Of a DNA stretch of 64,000 nucleotides, positions 1 through 9,813 are shown piece after piece. Both the position numbers and the translations under genes were made by a program. The DNA is from an uncultured Sutterella sp. GTDB lineage: Bacteria; Pseudomonadota; Gammaproteobacteria; Burkholderiales; Burkholderiaceae_F. The stretch is from assembly GCA_905206365.1 (NCBI GenBank), contig CAJLHF010000006.1, positions 1-64,000 on the forward strand. The letters run 5' to 3'. Numbering within the stretch: position 1 is the stretch's first letter; every line of letters begins with the position of its first letter. The notes under the pieces are model-generated. The model searched no databases. It saw nothing but the letters and a program-made list of their open reading frames with translations, and was not told the origin of the DNA.

Positions 1-14
1 CGGGTGCCTTATAT

Positions 15-34
15 CCCCGCCGTGAACGGCGGGG
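15..34. terminator. Short GC-rich hairpin at the window edge
   Basis: An 8-bp perfect GC stem (positions 15-22 with 27-34) closes a TGAA tetraloop. It could be the terminator stem of a gene lying to the left of the window. There is no clear T-run, so the role is uncertain. Confidence 0.35.
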
Positions 35-66
35 CTTTACGGCACGGCGGGGTAATTTCCGTCGAG

Positions 67-86
67 GGGGTCGGACGTCCGACCCC
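67..86. repeat. Perfect 20-bp palindrome
   Basis: Positions 67-76 are the exact reverse complement of 77-86 (half-site GGGGTCGGAC), with no loop. A zero-loop palindrome is less like a terminator and more like a protein-binding site or a cruciform-forming element. No copy was noticed elsewhere in the window. Confidence 0.55.
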
Positions 87-100
87 TGCGATCGGTTAGA

Positions 101-133
101 AAAGCCCCGTGCGACCGCGTCGTTCGGGGCTTT
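101..133 (+). terminator. Rho-independent terminator-like hairpin
   Basis: AAAGCCCCG (101-109) pairs with CGGGGCTTT (125-133) and the following bases are T-rich. It probably ends a transcript entering from the left of the window. Confidence 0.5.
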
Positions 134-184
134 CTTGTTTGTGAGTCCGTGCGTGCTTCCGAAATTTTTGAAAATCTGGGCACG

Positions 185-229
185 AAAAAGCCGCGCATCC
201 CCGGCGCGTCGGGGCTTGCGCGGCTTTTT
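185..229 (-). terminator. Bidirectional terminator after the lipoprotein gene
   Basis: A stem pairs 185-196 with 218-229. It is flanked by an A-run on one side and a T-run on the other, so it can act in both directions. It lies about 50 bp beyond the stop codon of the minus-strand lipoprotein gene. Confidence 0.65.
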
Positions 230-280
230 CAAGCGCATTGCTTCCCAGTTAAGGAAGGGTGTGAAGAGCCGGTCTCGGGA

Positions 281-1546
281 TTACTTCTTCGTCTTTTTCG
301 TTGCGTGCTTGGCATCCCATTCGCGGCGCGCCTCTTTCGTCGCTTCGAGCGCTTCGCGCACGGCTTCGGCGGCCGTTTCGTTGAAGCGCCACTGGTAGTC
401 GGTGATGCGTCGGTTGGCGCGCCAGACGCGCGCGGGGACAAGCTTGCGGACGGTCTTCCCGTTTTCCAACACGCGCTCTTCGGCAAAAGCCACCTTGAGC
501 GCGTCGCGGTGCGTGCGCGGCACGCCGAAATCTTCGGCGCGGATGTCATCGGGAAAGTCGAATTCCAGAACGCGCGAGCCGTTCACGTAGCGCAGCGACC
601 AGCGGGCGGTCGCGAGCGACCGTTCGTCGTCGCGGTTGCAAAAGATCGTGCCCTTTTGGACGGGGTAGAGTTCGGCGCTCCCCTTTTGGGCGACTTCGAC
701 AAGACGTCCCTTCGAGTCCTTGTCGGTCTTTTTCACGATGGGTTCTTCGAACTTCAGCCCGAGCGGGGTGGCGTTTCTCCCGGGGATGTAGCGCAGGCAG
801 TAGGGGATCTCTTTCGTGAAGCGTTTCGAGAAGTCTTCGATCGAACCCGAGCCCGTAAAGGCGTTCTTCGTCGGGACGATCACTTCGTCGGAATTCACCC
901 AGAGCGTGGCGCGGTAGCCGATCGAGCCCTTCGGGAACGTGTGGCGCGAGCCGATCAAGTAGCCCGCGGGGGTCGTACGGTTGGTGCGCGTCACGAGGTA
1001 GGGGCCGATCGGCAGATCCGACATGTCGTAGGCTTCGAGCGTCATGTGAAGGTCGAGTCCGCTCGGATCCTCGGAGCGCTTTTTCCCCTTCTTCCGGGAC
1101 GTGTCGTTGCTGCGAAGGTGCACGATGATGTGACGGTCTTTCGCGAGCGAGACGCCTTCGATGGCCTGCGGATCAAGGGCCACTCCCTTGCGAAGGATCG
1201 CCGCTGCCCCGGTACCCCACGTAAAACCGTGCGGCTCGCCGCGCTTGAATTCCTCTTTGACATCGTAGAGGCCGTTTTCGGCGATGGTGTCCGTCACGTA
1301 AAAGCGCGATCCCTTGTTGTCGTCGAAGTAGTAGAGCCCCTTCCCTTTGAGGGCGTCGAAGGCGGGCATCGCCACGGGAACGGGCGCCTCTTTTTTCTTC
1401 GGGTGGGCTGCGGCCTTCGCGGCCTTGGCGGTCTTCGCGGGTTCGGCAACGGTCTTAGCCGCATTGTTCGCGGTGAGCGTGCTCGAACACCCCGTCAAAA
1501 GGAGAAGCGAGGAGGAAAGGAGAGTCAATCCGATGGCAAAGCGCAT
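281..1546 (-). CDS. Predicted lipoprotein of unknown function (421 aa)
   Basis: I do not recognise the family. The first 20 residues form a lipoprotein signal: MRFAIG, a hydrophobic stretch, then the lipobox LTGC with the acylated Cys at residue 20. An Ala/Lys/Pro-rich linker (about residues 21-60) follows, as if tethering a globular domain to a membrane. The remaining 360 residues are mixed alpha/beta in character with two lone Cys residues and end in a basic tail (AKHATKKTKK). The start is the ATG preceded by GAGG about 6 bp upstream. It is probably exported and anchored in the inner or outer membrane on the periplasmic side. It is the last gene of a minus-strand run and has its own terminator. 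No enzymatic motif is visible. Confidence 0.8.
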   Translation of the reverse strand: MRFAIGLTLLSSSLLLLTGCSSTLTANNAAKTVAEPAKTAKAAKAAAHPKKKEAPVPVAMPAFDALKGKGLYYFDDNKGSRFYVTDTIAENGLYDVKEEFKRGEPHGFTWGTGAAAILRKGVALDPQAIEGVSLAKDRHIIVHLRSNDTSRKKGKKRSEDPSGLDLHMTLEAYDMSDLPIGPYLVTRTNRTTPAGYLIGSRHTFPKGSIGYRATLWVNSDEVIVPTKNAFTGSGSIEDFSKRFTKEIPYCLRYIPGRNATPLGLKFEEPIVKKTDKDSKGRLVEVAQKGSAELYPVQKGTIFCNRDDERSLATARWSLRYVNGSRVLEFDFPDDIRAEDFGVPRTHRDALKVAFAEERVLENGKTVRKLVPARVWRANRRITDYQWRFNETAAEAVREALEATKEARREWDAKHATKKTKK

Positions 1547-1747
1547 GTGTGACCTCAGAGCAAAAAGCGGTGAGTGGGGCTCTCGGAGAGCAGGAAATTA
1601 TGAAAATGTAACTTCCTTGTAATTTCGTCGGAACACTATAACGACCTTCGGCTCGTCCCGTGCGAAAAAGCGCTCGGGGAGAGTCGTTAAACCTCTGGGC
1701 GTGCGGTGCGTCGCGCGAAAAGGAAGTGTATCGGCATCCTTGAAAAC

Positions 1748-3181
1748 TCATGGGCCAACCCGTACTACGCATCCCGGATTGAGGATCCCTTCGGGGTCGA
1801 GCGTTCGCTTGAGCGCGCGCATGAGGTCGAGTTCCACCGCGTCCTTCGTTCGCTCGAGCTCCGCCACCTTCATCGCGCCCACACCGTGCTCGGCGGCGAT
1901 CGAGCCGCCTGCGGCAAGCACCGCGTCGTGCACGATGCGACGAATCCCGGCTTCGTGCTCGAAAGCGTACGCGGGCGAATCGACACCCCCTACGTTGAAA
2001 TGCAAATTTCCGTCGCCGTAGTGCCCGAAGATCGACGGGGCGCATTTCGGAAAATGTTCGCTCAAAAGCACGCACGTGCGCTCGATCGTTTCGACAAGGC
2101 GCGAGCGCGGCACGGAGACGTCGTGTTTGACGTTCCCTCCCGCACGCTTGACGGCGCCCGGAATCCCTTCGCGCAACGCCCAGAGGCTTTGCGCGTCCGC
2201 TTCGCTTTGGGAAAGGATTCCCGACGTTACCGTGCCCGAGGCCATGAGGTCCATGAGGAGGTCTTCGAGAGCCGTTTCGCGTGCGTCGTCCCGCTCGGTC
2301 GGGGTGTCGCCGTAGGTGCAAATGTCGGCTAGGACCGTCCAGTCCGTGAGTTCGAAGGGCGCCGTGCGGCCTTCGGCCGCGAGCACCGTTTCGAGGGGGG
2401 CACGCCCGATGATCTCGAACGCTTCGAGAGCAGGCCCGCAGTGCGCTTCAAGGCGCGTGAAGAGTGTTTCGACGTCGGCGAGGCACCCGAGCGCAAGGCA
2501 GAGCGTGCGGCGCGCCCGAGGTGCGGGTTCGAGTTTGAGGATCGCCTTCGTGATGACGCCGAGCGTGCCTTCGGAACCGAGGAAGAGGTCCCGAAGGTCG
2601 TAGCCCGAATTGTCTTTTCGCAGTGCGCGCATGAGGTTGAGAATCCGCCCGTCGGCGAGCACGACCTCCAGACCGAGGACAAGCGCGCGGACCGAGCCGT
2701 AGCGGAGTACGTGCACGCCTCCGGCGTTCGTCGCGAGAACACCTCCGATGCGGGCGCTCCCTTCGGCGGCAAGCGACAGGGGAAACATCCGACCCGCCTC
2801 GCGAGCCGCCCGTTGCAAATCGGCTAGTATCACGCCCGCTTCGACGACGGCCGTGTTGTTGACGGGATCGATCTCGAGGATCCGGTTCAGGCGGTGCGTC
2901 TGCAAAACGATCGTGCGCGCCGCTTCATGATCGGTGAGGTCGGGGGAGGGCGTCGCCCCTTCGACGTTCGAGGTGTTGCCGCCTTGCGGAATCACCCGGG
3001 CGCGGTGCCGGGCGCAGATCCGAAGGACTTCCGCCGTTTCTTCGGCAGAGGCGGGTCGTACGATCGCCAGCGCCCGCCCCTGACGGCGTCCGCGCCCGTC
3101 GAGCGATGCTTCACGAATGCGGTCGGGATCGGTGACGAGGGCGGCGGCTCGGCGAAGTTCGCTGAGGAGGTCGTCGGACAT
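1748..3181 (-). CDS. FAD-linked oxidase, GlcD/D-lactate dehydrogenase family
   Basis: This 477-residue protein has the layout of the FAD-dependent 2-hydroxyacid dehydrogenases (GlcD, Dld, D-2-hydroxyglutarate dehydrogenase). These oxidise a D-2-hydroxyacid and pass electrons to quinone or ETF. The PCMH-type FAD domain covers roughly residues 35-220, with VIPQGGNTS at 63-71, GGVLATNAGG at 146-155 and the LFLGSEGTLGVIT block at 199-211. The C-terminal domain carries the family motifs GHYGDGNLHFNV and EHGVG. The reading frame stays open upstream, but the ATG at 3181 has AAGGA at a good distance and starts at the family's usual position. The substrate cannot be told from sequence. etfBA lies about 49 kb away and could supply an electron acceptor. 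Confidence 0.85.
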   Translation of the reverse strand: MSDDLLSELRRAAALVTDPDRIREASLDGRGRRQGRALAIVRPASAEETAEVLRICARHRARVIPQGGNTSNVEGATPSPDLTDHEAARTIVLQTHRLNRILEIDPVNNTAVVEAGVILADLQRAAREAGRMFPLSLAAEGSARIGGVLATNAGGVHVLRYGSVRALVLGLEVVLADGRILNLMRALRKDNSGYDLRDLFLGSEGTLGVITKAILKLEPAPRARRTLCLALGCLADVETLFTRLEAHCGPALEAFEIIGRAPLETVLAAEGRTAPFELTDWTVLADICTYGDTPTERDDARETALEDLLMDLMASGTVTSGILSQSEADAQSLWALREGIPGAVKRAGGNVKHDVSVPRSRLVETIERTCVLLSEHFPKCAPSIFGHYGDGNLHFNVGGVDSPAYAFEHEAGIRRIVHDAVLAAGGSIAAEHGVGAMKVAELERTKDAVELDLMRALKRTLDPEGILNPGCVVRVGP

Positions 3182-3340
3182 GGCGGAAAATCCTTTTCGG
3201 GTGGTGTCAAAGGGAGAGGCACGGAAGCTCTTTCGAGTATAGGCCGCAACGACGCTCGGACCCGGAGTCCGACGACGACCGAAAAGAAACGAAACAGAAC
3301 CGACGAAGATCGCCAAAGAGCCGCCGGGGAGTCGACAAAG

Positions 3341-3375
3341 AAAAACGCACCCGGCCGAAGCAGAGTGCGTTTTTT
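3341..3375 (-). terminator. Terminator downstream of adk
   Basis: AAAAACGCAC (3341-3350) pairs with GTGCGTTTTT (about 3365-3374). On the minus strand it sits 50 bp after the adk stop codon and ends in a T-run. Confidence 0.65.
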
Positions 3376-3426
3376 CGTGTCGTGCGTCGGCTCCTTCGCG
3401 CGGCGGGAAGGAGCAACGAGGCGTTC

Positions 3427-4335
<909 letters not shown>

Positions 4336-4340
4336 TCAAA

Positions 4341-5123
4341 TCACTTTGCTTCGCCGCGTGCGATGCGTTCGCGGTAGATCGCGCGCACGCGTTCGAGGTC
4401 TTCCTCGGTGTCGACCCCCGCGGGAAGCGCCGCATCAAGGACGAGTACGGCGATCTTGTCGCCGTGGTACATGGCGCGCAGCTGCTCGAGGCTTTCCGTC
4501 GCCTCAAGAGGCGAGGGCGGAAGCGTCGGGAACTTCTTCAGAAAGCTTACGCGGTAGGCGTAAAGACCGAGGTGGTGCAACGGGCGGAAGCCTTCGGGCA
4601 TGCGACCGGGATCGGCGCGGAAGGCGTCGCGCGGCCAGGGAATCGGGGCGCGCGAGAAGGTCATGGCATTGCCGCGCGCGTCGAGTTCGACCTTCACCAC
4701 GTTCGGGTTGAGAAAACTTTCGAGGTCTTCGATCGTATGAGCGGCCGTGGCCATCGCGCATTCGGGGCGCGAGATGAGAAGTTCGGCCACGGCGTCGACC
4801 ACGTCGACGGGCATGAGGGGTTCGTCCCCCTGCACGTTCACGACGACGGCGTCGTCGGGAAGACCGAGCGATGCAACCGCTTCGCTCAGACGGTCGGTCC
4901 CCGTCGGATGATCGGGCTTCGTGAGCACGCACTCGACGCCTTCGGCGCGGCACGCTTCGAGAATGGCCTCGTGGTCCGTGGCGACGACAATACGGTCTGC
5001 CCGCGCGGCGCGAACGGTTTCCGCCACGCGCACGATCATGGGCTTGCCTTCGATCGGTTTCAGGGGTTTTTCGGGGAGGCGCGTTGACTTCATGCGCGCC
5101 GGAATGAGAATCGTGTAGGACAT
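4341..5123 (-). CDS. kdsB: 3-deoxy-manno-octulosonate cytidylyltransferase (CMP-KDO synthetase)
   Basis: KdsB activates KDO with CTP to give CMP-KDO for the inner core of lipopolysaccharide. The 260-residue product begins MSYTILIPARMKSTRLPEKPL, the nucleotide-binding signature of the family, and contains VATDHEAI and VVNVQGDEPLM, typical of the CTP/Mg site. The ATG at 5123 was chosen because it starts exactly at the signature and has GGAAG upstream. It is 49 bp downstream of the Trm112-like gene and shares its direction with lpxK, so LPS synthesis genes are grouped here. A strong terminator follows. Confidence 0.96.
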   Translation of the reverse strand: MSYTILIPARMKSTRLPEKPLKPIEGKPMIVRVAETVRAARADRIVVATDHEAILEACRAEGVECVLTKPDHPTGTDRLSEAVASLGLPDDAVVVNVQGDEPLMPVDVVDAVAELLISRPECAMATAAHTIEDLESFLNPNVVKVELDARGNAMTFSRAPIPWPRDAFRADPGRMPEGFRPLHHLGLYAYRVSFLKKFPTLPPSPLEATESLEQLRAMYHGDKIAVLVLDAALPAGVDTEEDLERVRAIYRERIARGEAK

Positions 5124-5172
5124 CGCTGCTTCCGACGGTGGATCTGAGAAAAGTGTTCGGAGGAAATCAGCC

Positions 5173-5406
5173 TCAGTCGCGCGGTGTTGCGTTGCGCGAG
5201 GCCGAACGGGCCTTGGCGAAGGCTTCGCGTTCCGCTTCGGAGAGCGTGCGGGCCATCGCACGGATCATGTTGGGAACTCCGGCGCGCACTTCGAACCCGA
5301 GACCGCAACTCGGGCAGACGAGTTCGCTGCGCTCGTCCGTACCGGCCACAAGCGGCCCCTTGCAAACGGGGCATACGAGAAATTCGGGGATCGTGATGTT
5401 CGTCAT
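5173..5406 (-). CDS. Trm112 family zinc-ribbon protein
   Basis: This 77-residue protein matches the bacterial Trm112/YcaR family, commonly found between lpxK and kdsB. Two CxxC pairs (C12/C15 and C31/C34) would bind one zinc. A hydrophobic PNMIRAMAR segment and a charged helical tail follow. In eukaryotes Trm112 activates methyltransferases; the bacterial role is unsettled. No strong ribosome-binding site is visible, which fits translation coupled to the upstream lpxK, whose stop is 88 bp away. Confidence 0.88.
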   Translation of the reverse strand: MTNITIPEFLVCPVCKGPLVAGTDERSELVCPSCGLGFEVRAGVPNMIRAMARTLSEAEREAFAKARSASRNATPRD

Positions 5407-5494
5407 GGAATGTATCGTTGAGAAAACGGGAAATGATAGTCCTCAAAAGGCGTTCGGAGCCCGTCGGACGGACTCTTTTCGACGCGGTGCGCAC

Positions 5495-6565
5495 TCAGGT
5501 CGACTCGACGGGCGGCTCGGGCGGCGTGCGACCGAGCTTTTCGGCCGCTTCGGCGGCCTTCTCGTGCACGAGGTCGATCAGATACGGATCGAGCCGCACT
5601 TCAAGCCCCACCACCCAGATGCGAGGGTCGTTCTTGATCTCGGGAATCCGGGCGCACTTCACGGCGTCTTTGCCGGTGATGAGAATCATCTTTTCGGTCC
5701 GATCGGCGAAGGGATTCTTCGCAAAGTCGTAGTGGTCCCCGAGCTCAAGCTCCGCGCAGTCGATGTCATGGGCGCGCACCATCGCGAAGAACCGTCCCGG
5801 CGCCGCAATCCCCGCGGCGGCAAGGGCCTTTGCCCCGTCGCGCGCGAGTTCGGCGGATAGTTCGTCGATGTCCTTGAAGCGGCCCGTGGCAAGTTGCTGG
5901 CAGGGACCGAAGCAGCTCGAGGCGGCAAAGCGCGGCGTGCGGCTTGCAACCGTGTCGGCGTTCGGCGTATTGAGAACGATCGCGTCGACCGTATCGAGCC
6001 GTTCGGGCGTCTCGCGCAGGGGGCCGGCGGGGAGCACCCAGCCGTTCCCGAGGCCGCGCGCGCCGATAACGGCAAGCTCCACGTCGCGCTCGAGCGCGTA
6101 GTGTTGCAGACCGTCGTCGCTTACGATGAGGTCGATCTCGGGATGTGCGGCGAGGAGCGCTTCCGCCGCCGCGTGACGGCGTCGACCGACCGCGACGGGC
6201 GCCCCCGATTCGCGCGCGATCAAAAGCGGCTCGTCGCCCACTTCCGCGGCGCTTGAGGTATTCGTGACGAGTCGAACCGTATCGTCCTCGCGGCCGAACC
6301 CGCGGGAGACGACCCCGGGGTGCCAGCCGCGTGCCCGCAGCTCGCGTACGAGCGCGATCGTCACGGGGGTCTTCCCGGTGCCGCCCACGTAGATGTTGCC
6401 GACCACGACGACGGGGACCGGCAAACGACGGGGCGTCGCACGGCGTCGGCGCGAGGCGCTGACGGCACGGAAAAGGAGCGAAAGGGGGTAGAGGAGACAC
6501 GCAGTCGGGCCGCGTCGGGCCCATTCGCGGTGGATCCAGGCTTCGAGTTTGGCCTCAGCGCTCAT
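5495..6565 (-). CDS. lpxK: Tetraacyldisaccharide 4'-kinase
   Basis: LpxK phosphorylates the 4' position of the lipid A disaccharide at the inner face of the cytoplasmic membrane. The product has 356 residues. A hydrophobic N-terminal segment (about 21-36) fits the membrane anchor, and the P-loop motif VGNIYVGGTGKTP ends at residue 67. SDDGLQHY, the conserved Asp-containing active-site motif, follows later. The ATG at 6565 has a GGAGG ribosome-binding site 6-7 bp upstream. No msbA or exbBD gene precedes it; the upstream side is a 1.1 kb non-coding gap. Confidence 0.95.
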   Translation of the reverse strand: MSAEAKLEAWIHREWARRGPTACLLYPLSLLFRAVSASRRRRATPRRLPVPVVVVGNIYVGGTGKTPVTIALVRELRARGWHPGVVSRGFGREDDTVRLVTNTSSAAEVGDEPLLIARESGAPVAVGRRRHAAAEALLAAHPEIDLIVSDDGLQHYALERDVELAVIGARGLGNGWVLPAGPLRETPERLDTVDAIVLNTPNADTVASRTPRFAASSCFGPCQQLATGRFKDIDELSAELARDGAKALAAAGIAAPGRFFAMVRAHDIDCAELELGDHYDFAKNPFADRTEKMILITGKDAVKCARIPEIKNDPRIWVVGLEVRLDPYLIDLVHEKAAEAAEKLGRTPPEPPVEST

Positions 6566-7663
6566 GGCGGACCTCCGTGAAAAGCATTCGGGAGGCGGTC
6601 GCCGCGCGGGCGGAAGTAACGGCAGGGACCGCAACACGTGCGGTCCCGGTTCGTCGCGGAGGGTGGTCGTCGGGCATATACCGAGAGAAAAAAATCAGGC
6701 AAAAGCGGCCGCTTGAGAAGGGCTGCGCTCTTTTCGAGCTTCCAATGATAGCCGCAAACGCAAAACGGGGGCGGCGGCATCGAACGCGGGCTTCGGAGCG
6801 GAGATGCCTTTTGAAGAAATACTCATTGTGAATCAAGGGCTTACCCTTAGAGTTTGCGCCCTTCAGAGGCGTCGGAACAGCTACCGAAGAGGCTCCAGCC
6901 CTGTGGAGAAGTTCGTGAGCAACTTTTCCTTTCGTAGCGTGCGCGGGGGTCGAGAGAGAGCGCCGTCGCGTGCTGTCGCGTGGAACAATGGAATCGTAAA
7001 TTTCCATTGTTTTCACGGGATTTTGTGTTTCTTGGGGACGTTCTGACAGGTGGTGTCGCGCGTCTGTGAGGGACGCTCGAACGGCCTTTTGAAGGGGTGT
7101 TGTGTGGAAAACCGATAACTTGATGAAATAAAAGAAAAAATCGAGCAAATCAAAGGCTGGGTTCAGACTTCGGGAGGTGCTTTCGCGCAGCTTTTCCACA
7201 AAGTCATCCCCAACCGAAATTCGGGAACCGATCGAGTTCATACCCCTAGGTGTGGTGTGCGAGACGTCGCAGGTGGAAGAATTCGTGGCATCAAAAAGAG
7301 TTTTCCACGGTTTTTGCGACTTTCTGCACCGGATCCGTGGATTAACCTGTGGATAATTTCGGGAGAACTTCTCTAACTCAGTGCTTTTTATTGAAAAACC
7401 TCAAATTGCCTAAAATTTAAGCAACTTAAGGCGACATGTGGGTAACCGAGGCGAAAAATCGGCTGGATAACGTCACGTCCGGAGAAGTGATCGGCCGAAC
7501 GCGTGCTCGAAATGAGGTCGAAGCGCAACTCGGGACGATTGATTTCGGGCGTTCAGGTCCCGAAGTAATCCGAAGGCCCGCGCGCCGCGCGGAGTTGCGC
7601 TAGATTGAGCGCGTCGTTCGACGATTCCGTTGCTTGGTTCCTTTTTCTTTCCGTCCGTTCTCC
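6566..7663. other. 1.1 kb AT-rich non-coding gap; candidate replication origin
   Basis: No credible gene lies here and GC content falls well below the neighbours. It holds one perfect DnaA box, TGTGGATAA at 7348-7356 (reverse of TTATCCACA), and close variants: TGTGGGTAA 7437-7445, TTTTCCACA 7192-7200 and its reverse 7103-7111, TGTGGAGAA 6902-6910, TTTTCCACG 7301-7309 and CGTGGATTA 7336-7344. A very AT-rich stretch (about 7384-7430) could be the unwinding element. Genes to the left run on minus and the next three to the right on plus, as expected around an origin. The gap also holds the divergent lpxK and xseA promoters. No dnaA gene is near, so origin identity is an inference. Confidence 0.5.
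6984..7011. repeat. 10-bp inverted repeat inside the candidate origin
   Basis: AACAATGGAA (6984-6993) pairs perfectly with TTCCATTGTT (7002-7011) across an 8-nt AT-rich loop. It could be a protein operator or a small hairpin. It does not resemble the ParB parS consensus. Confidence 0.5.
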
Positions 7664-9628
7664 ATGTCGTCCTTCATCAGCCATACCGACGAGTGCGTCG
7701 CGTACGTCGAAAGCTTCGAACAATTCGAACGTTTCGATCCCGAGGATCCGCTCTGCGACGTCGATGCGATCGAGCGAGCCGTGTCGGCCGAAACTTCCCG
7801 CTCGAGGTCGCGTCGGGAGGCGAGCCTTCGGGCGCTCGCGGCGATTCGCGAGCGGCTCGAAAACCTGAGAAAGGCAACACCGGAGAAGATCACGAGAAAA
7901 ACGACGCGAAAGACGACGGGAAAAATGTTTACCGAGATGCCTCCGGAGCGCTCGTCCGAATCGCACCGCGCGTATCCGCGCGCCCTCGACTGGAAGGAAG
8001 CCTCGCGGCGACTGCCCGCGCCCGACTGCGTCGAAGAATCGGGCGGGGCAAGTTGCGAGGCATCTCACAAGGTGTCTCACGAAGCTTCTCGCGAAGGGAG
8101 CGGCCGGGGAACGCGCTTCGGGATCGAAAATCCGAGCGAAGCCTCGATCCACTCAGCGACAAAGCTCGCAATCGAGCCCGAACCGCTCACTGTCACGGAA
8201 GCGCTCGAGCGCTGTCGCCTTGCGCTCGAAGGGCTCCTCACCGACTTTTGGATTGCAGGCGAAGCCACCGACCTCCACCGGTCGGCGGCCGGTCACACGT
8301 ACTTTCGCCTGAAAGACGCGACGGGCGTCATTTCCTGCGTTTATTTCGCGGGTTCGGCCCGGAACGCCCCCGCCGACTTCCAGCAGGGCGACAAGATCGA
8401 GATTCGCGGTTGGGCGGACATTTACGTCAAAGGGGGCGACTTGCAGATTCGCGTCGCCCAATGGCGTCGCGCGGGGCTCGGGGCGCTCTACGAGGCGTTT
8501 CTGAAACTCAAGGCGCAGCTTGAAGTCGAGGGGCTCTTCGATACCGCGAGGAAGCGCCCGCTTCCCCGTTTCGTGCGGCGTGCGGCGGTCGTGACGAGCT
8601 CGCGCGGTGCGGCGCTTCAGGACGTCGTGCGCACGCTTCGGCGCCGTACGCCCTGGATTCGGATCGATCTTGCCGACTGTCTCGTGCAGGGGGACGAAAG
8701 CGCCGAGTCGATCGTGAGGGCATTGTGTCTCGCAGACCGCTCCGGAGCCGACGTCATTCTCCTCGTGCGCGGGGGCGGGTCGCTCGAAGACTTGCAGAGC
8801 TTCAACGACGAACGGGTGGCTCGGGCGCTCGCCGCGGTGCGTACGCCCGTCGTCACCGGGGTCGGGCACGAAACTGACGTGACGATCGTCGACTTCATCG
8901 CGGACGTGCGCGCGTCGACCCCGACAGCCGCCGCGGAATCGATTTCCGCCGATCTCGCACACTGGCGTCTTCGCGTCGAGGGTGCGGGCGGGGCGCTCTC
9001 GAGAAGCCTCGACCGCCACGTCGAACAAGCGGCCGTGCGCATCGATCGGGCGGAGCGGCATTTCCCCGAGCCCGTGCGCTTTTTCGAACGTGCGACGGAA
9101 CGCCTCGCGGCGGTTGTTCGGGCAAGATGTTCGGTGACGGACGCGCGTTTTTCGGGTCTTGCCGCACGGCTTGACGGTGCGGCCGGTCGCCTCGCTTCGC
9201 CCGAAGCGTTTTTGAGCGTGCAGATTCGTGGGTTGGAGCGGGCGGAAATGCTTCTCGGTACCCGGATCGCCGCGGTCTTGGGCGCGTGCGACGCGCGGCT
9301 CGAACGGGAGAAAAACGCTCGGAATGCAGCCGTGCGCCTTCACGTCGAGCGAAGCGAAAGGCGGCTCGTCGCAGCCGAACGCTGGATGCCGAGCGCCCGA
9401 CGCATTACGGAAGAGCGCGCCGCGCGACTGGAGATTCTTGCGCGCACGTTGACGGCGCTCGACCCCGACCGGCCGCTTCGCGCGGGTTACGTGCGGCTTG
9501 CGGATGCGACGGGGATGCCCGTTCTCGGCTCGCAGCTTGCGGCGGGCGAGCGCGTGCGCCTTGTTTTCGAAGGAGGGAGCGCGGGCGCCCGGATCGAGGA
9601 CGTCGCGAAAACCGAACCCGGAGCCTGA
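7664..9628 (+). CDS. xseA: Exodeoxyribonuclease VII large subunit with long N-terminal extension
   Basis: XseA is the catalytic subunit of exonuclease VII, which degrades single-stranded DNA. The conserved core starts near residue 172 with an OB-fold (TVTEALERCR, then FWIAGEATDL) and continues through the catalytic core (VTSSRGAALQD, LLVRGGGSLEDL, VTGVGHETDVTI, then ASTPTAAAE). A coiled-coil region and the family's C-terminal segment (LDPDRPLRAGYV) follow. The first 170 or so residues are absent from the roughly 450-residue E. coli enzyme. They are charged and low-complexity, with repeats such as RKTTRKTTGK and SHKVSHEAS. The first ATG is at 7664 (an in-frame TTG lies at 7634), without a clear ribosome-binding site. 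A later in-frame start (for example ATG 7925) is possible. No xseB gene is adjacent. Confidence 0.88.
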   Translation: MSSFISHTDECVAYVESFEQFERFDPEDPLCDVDAIERAVSAETSRSRSRREASLRALAAIRERLENLRKATPEKITRKTTRKTTGKMFTEMPPERSSESHRAYPRALDWKEASRRLPAPDCVEESGGASCEASHKVSHEASREGSGRGTRFGIENPSEASIHSATKLAIEPEPLTVTEALERCRLALEGLLTDFWIAGEATDLHRSAAGHTYFRLKDATGVISCVYFAGSARNAPADFQQGDKIEIRGWADIYVKGGDLQIRVAQWRRAGLGALYEAFLKLKAQLEVEGLFDTARKRPLPRFVRRAAVVTSSRGAALQDVVRTLRRRTPWIRIDLADCLVQGDESAESIVRALCLADRSGADVILLVRGGGSLEDLQSFNDERVARALAAVRTPVVTGVGHETDVTIVDFIADVRASTPTAAAESISADLAHWRLRVEGAGGALSRSLDRHVEQAAVRIDRAERHFPEPVRFFERATERLAAVVRARCSVTDARFSGLAARLDGAAGRLASPEAFLSVQIRGLERAEMLLGTRIAAVLGACDARLEREKNARNAAVRLHVERSERRLVAAERWMPSARRITEERAARLEILARTLTALDPDRPLRAGYVRLADATGMPVLGSQLAAGERVRLVFEGGSAGARIEDVAKTEPGA

Positions 9629-9813
9629 GGCGGCCGCTCGAGTTTCTATTTAGAAGATAGACTCGCGAAGGACGTGCGGGAGAGGCCGTTTCGGCTTTTC
9701 GACGAAACACTCGGAAACAACCGGACGGAAAATCTACGTCTTACGGGTAATCCTATGAAAAGGAATCCCATGATATGCTCTCCCTAACACTTGATTTTTA
9801 CCAGGAGACCTTC

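Noticed and set aside
6980..7015. parS-like site
   Set aside because: The inverted repeat AACAATGGAA/TTCCATTGTT does not match the conserved parS consensus with its central CACGTG.
6555..7241. 228-codon minus-strand ORF covering part of the lpxK-xseA gap
   Set aside because: It overlaps the lpxK start, has no family resemblance and arises in AT-rich DNA with DnaA-like boxes; its composition looks random.
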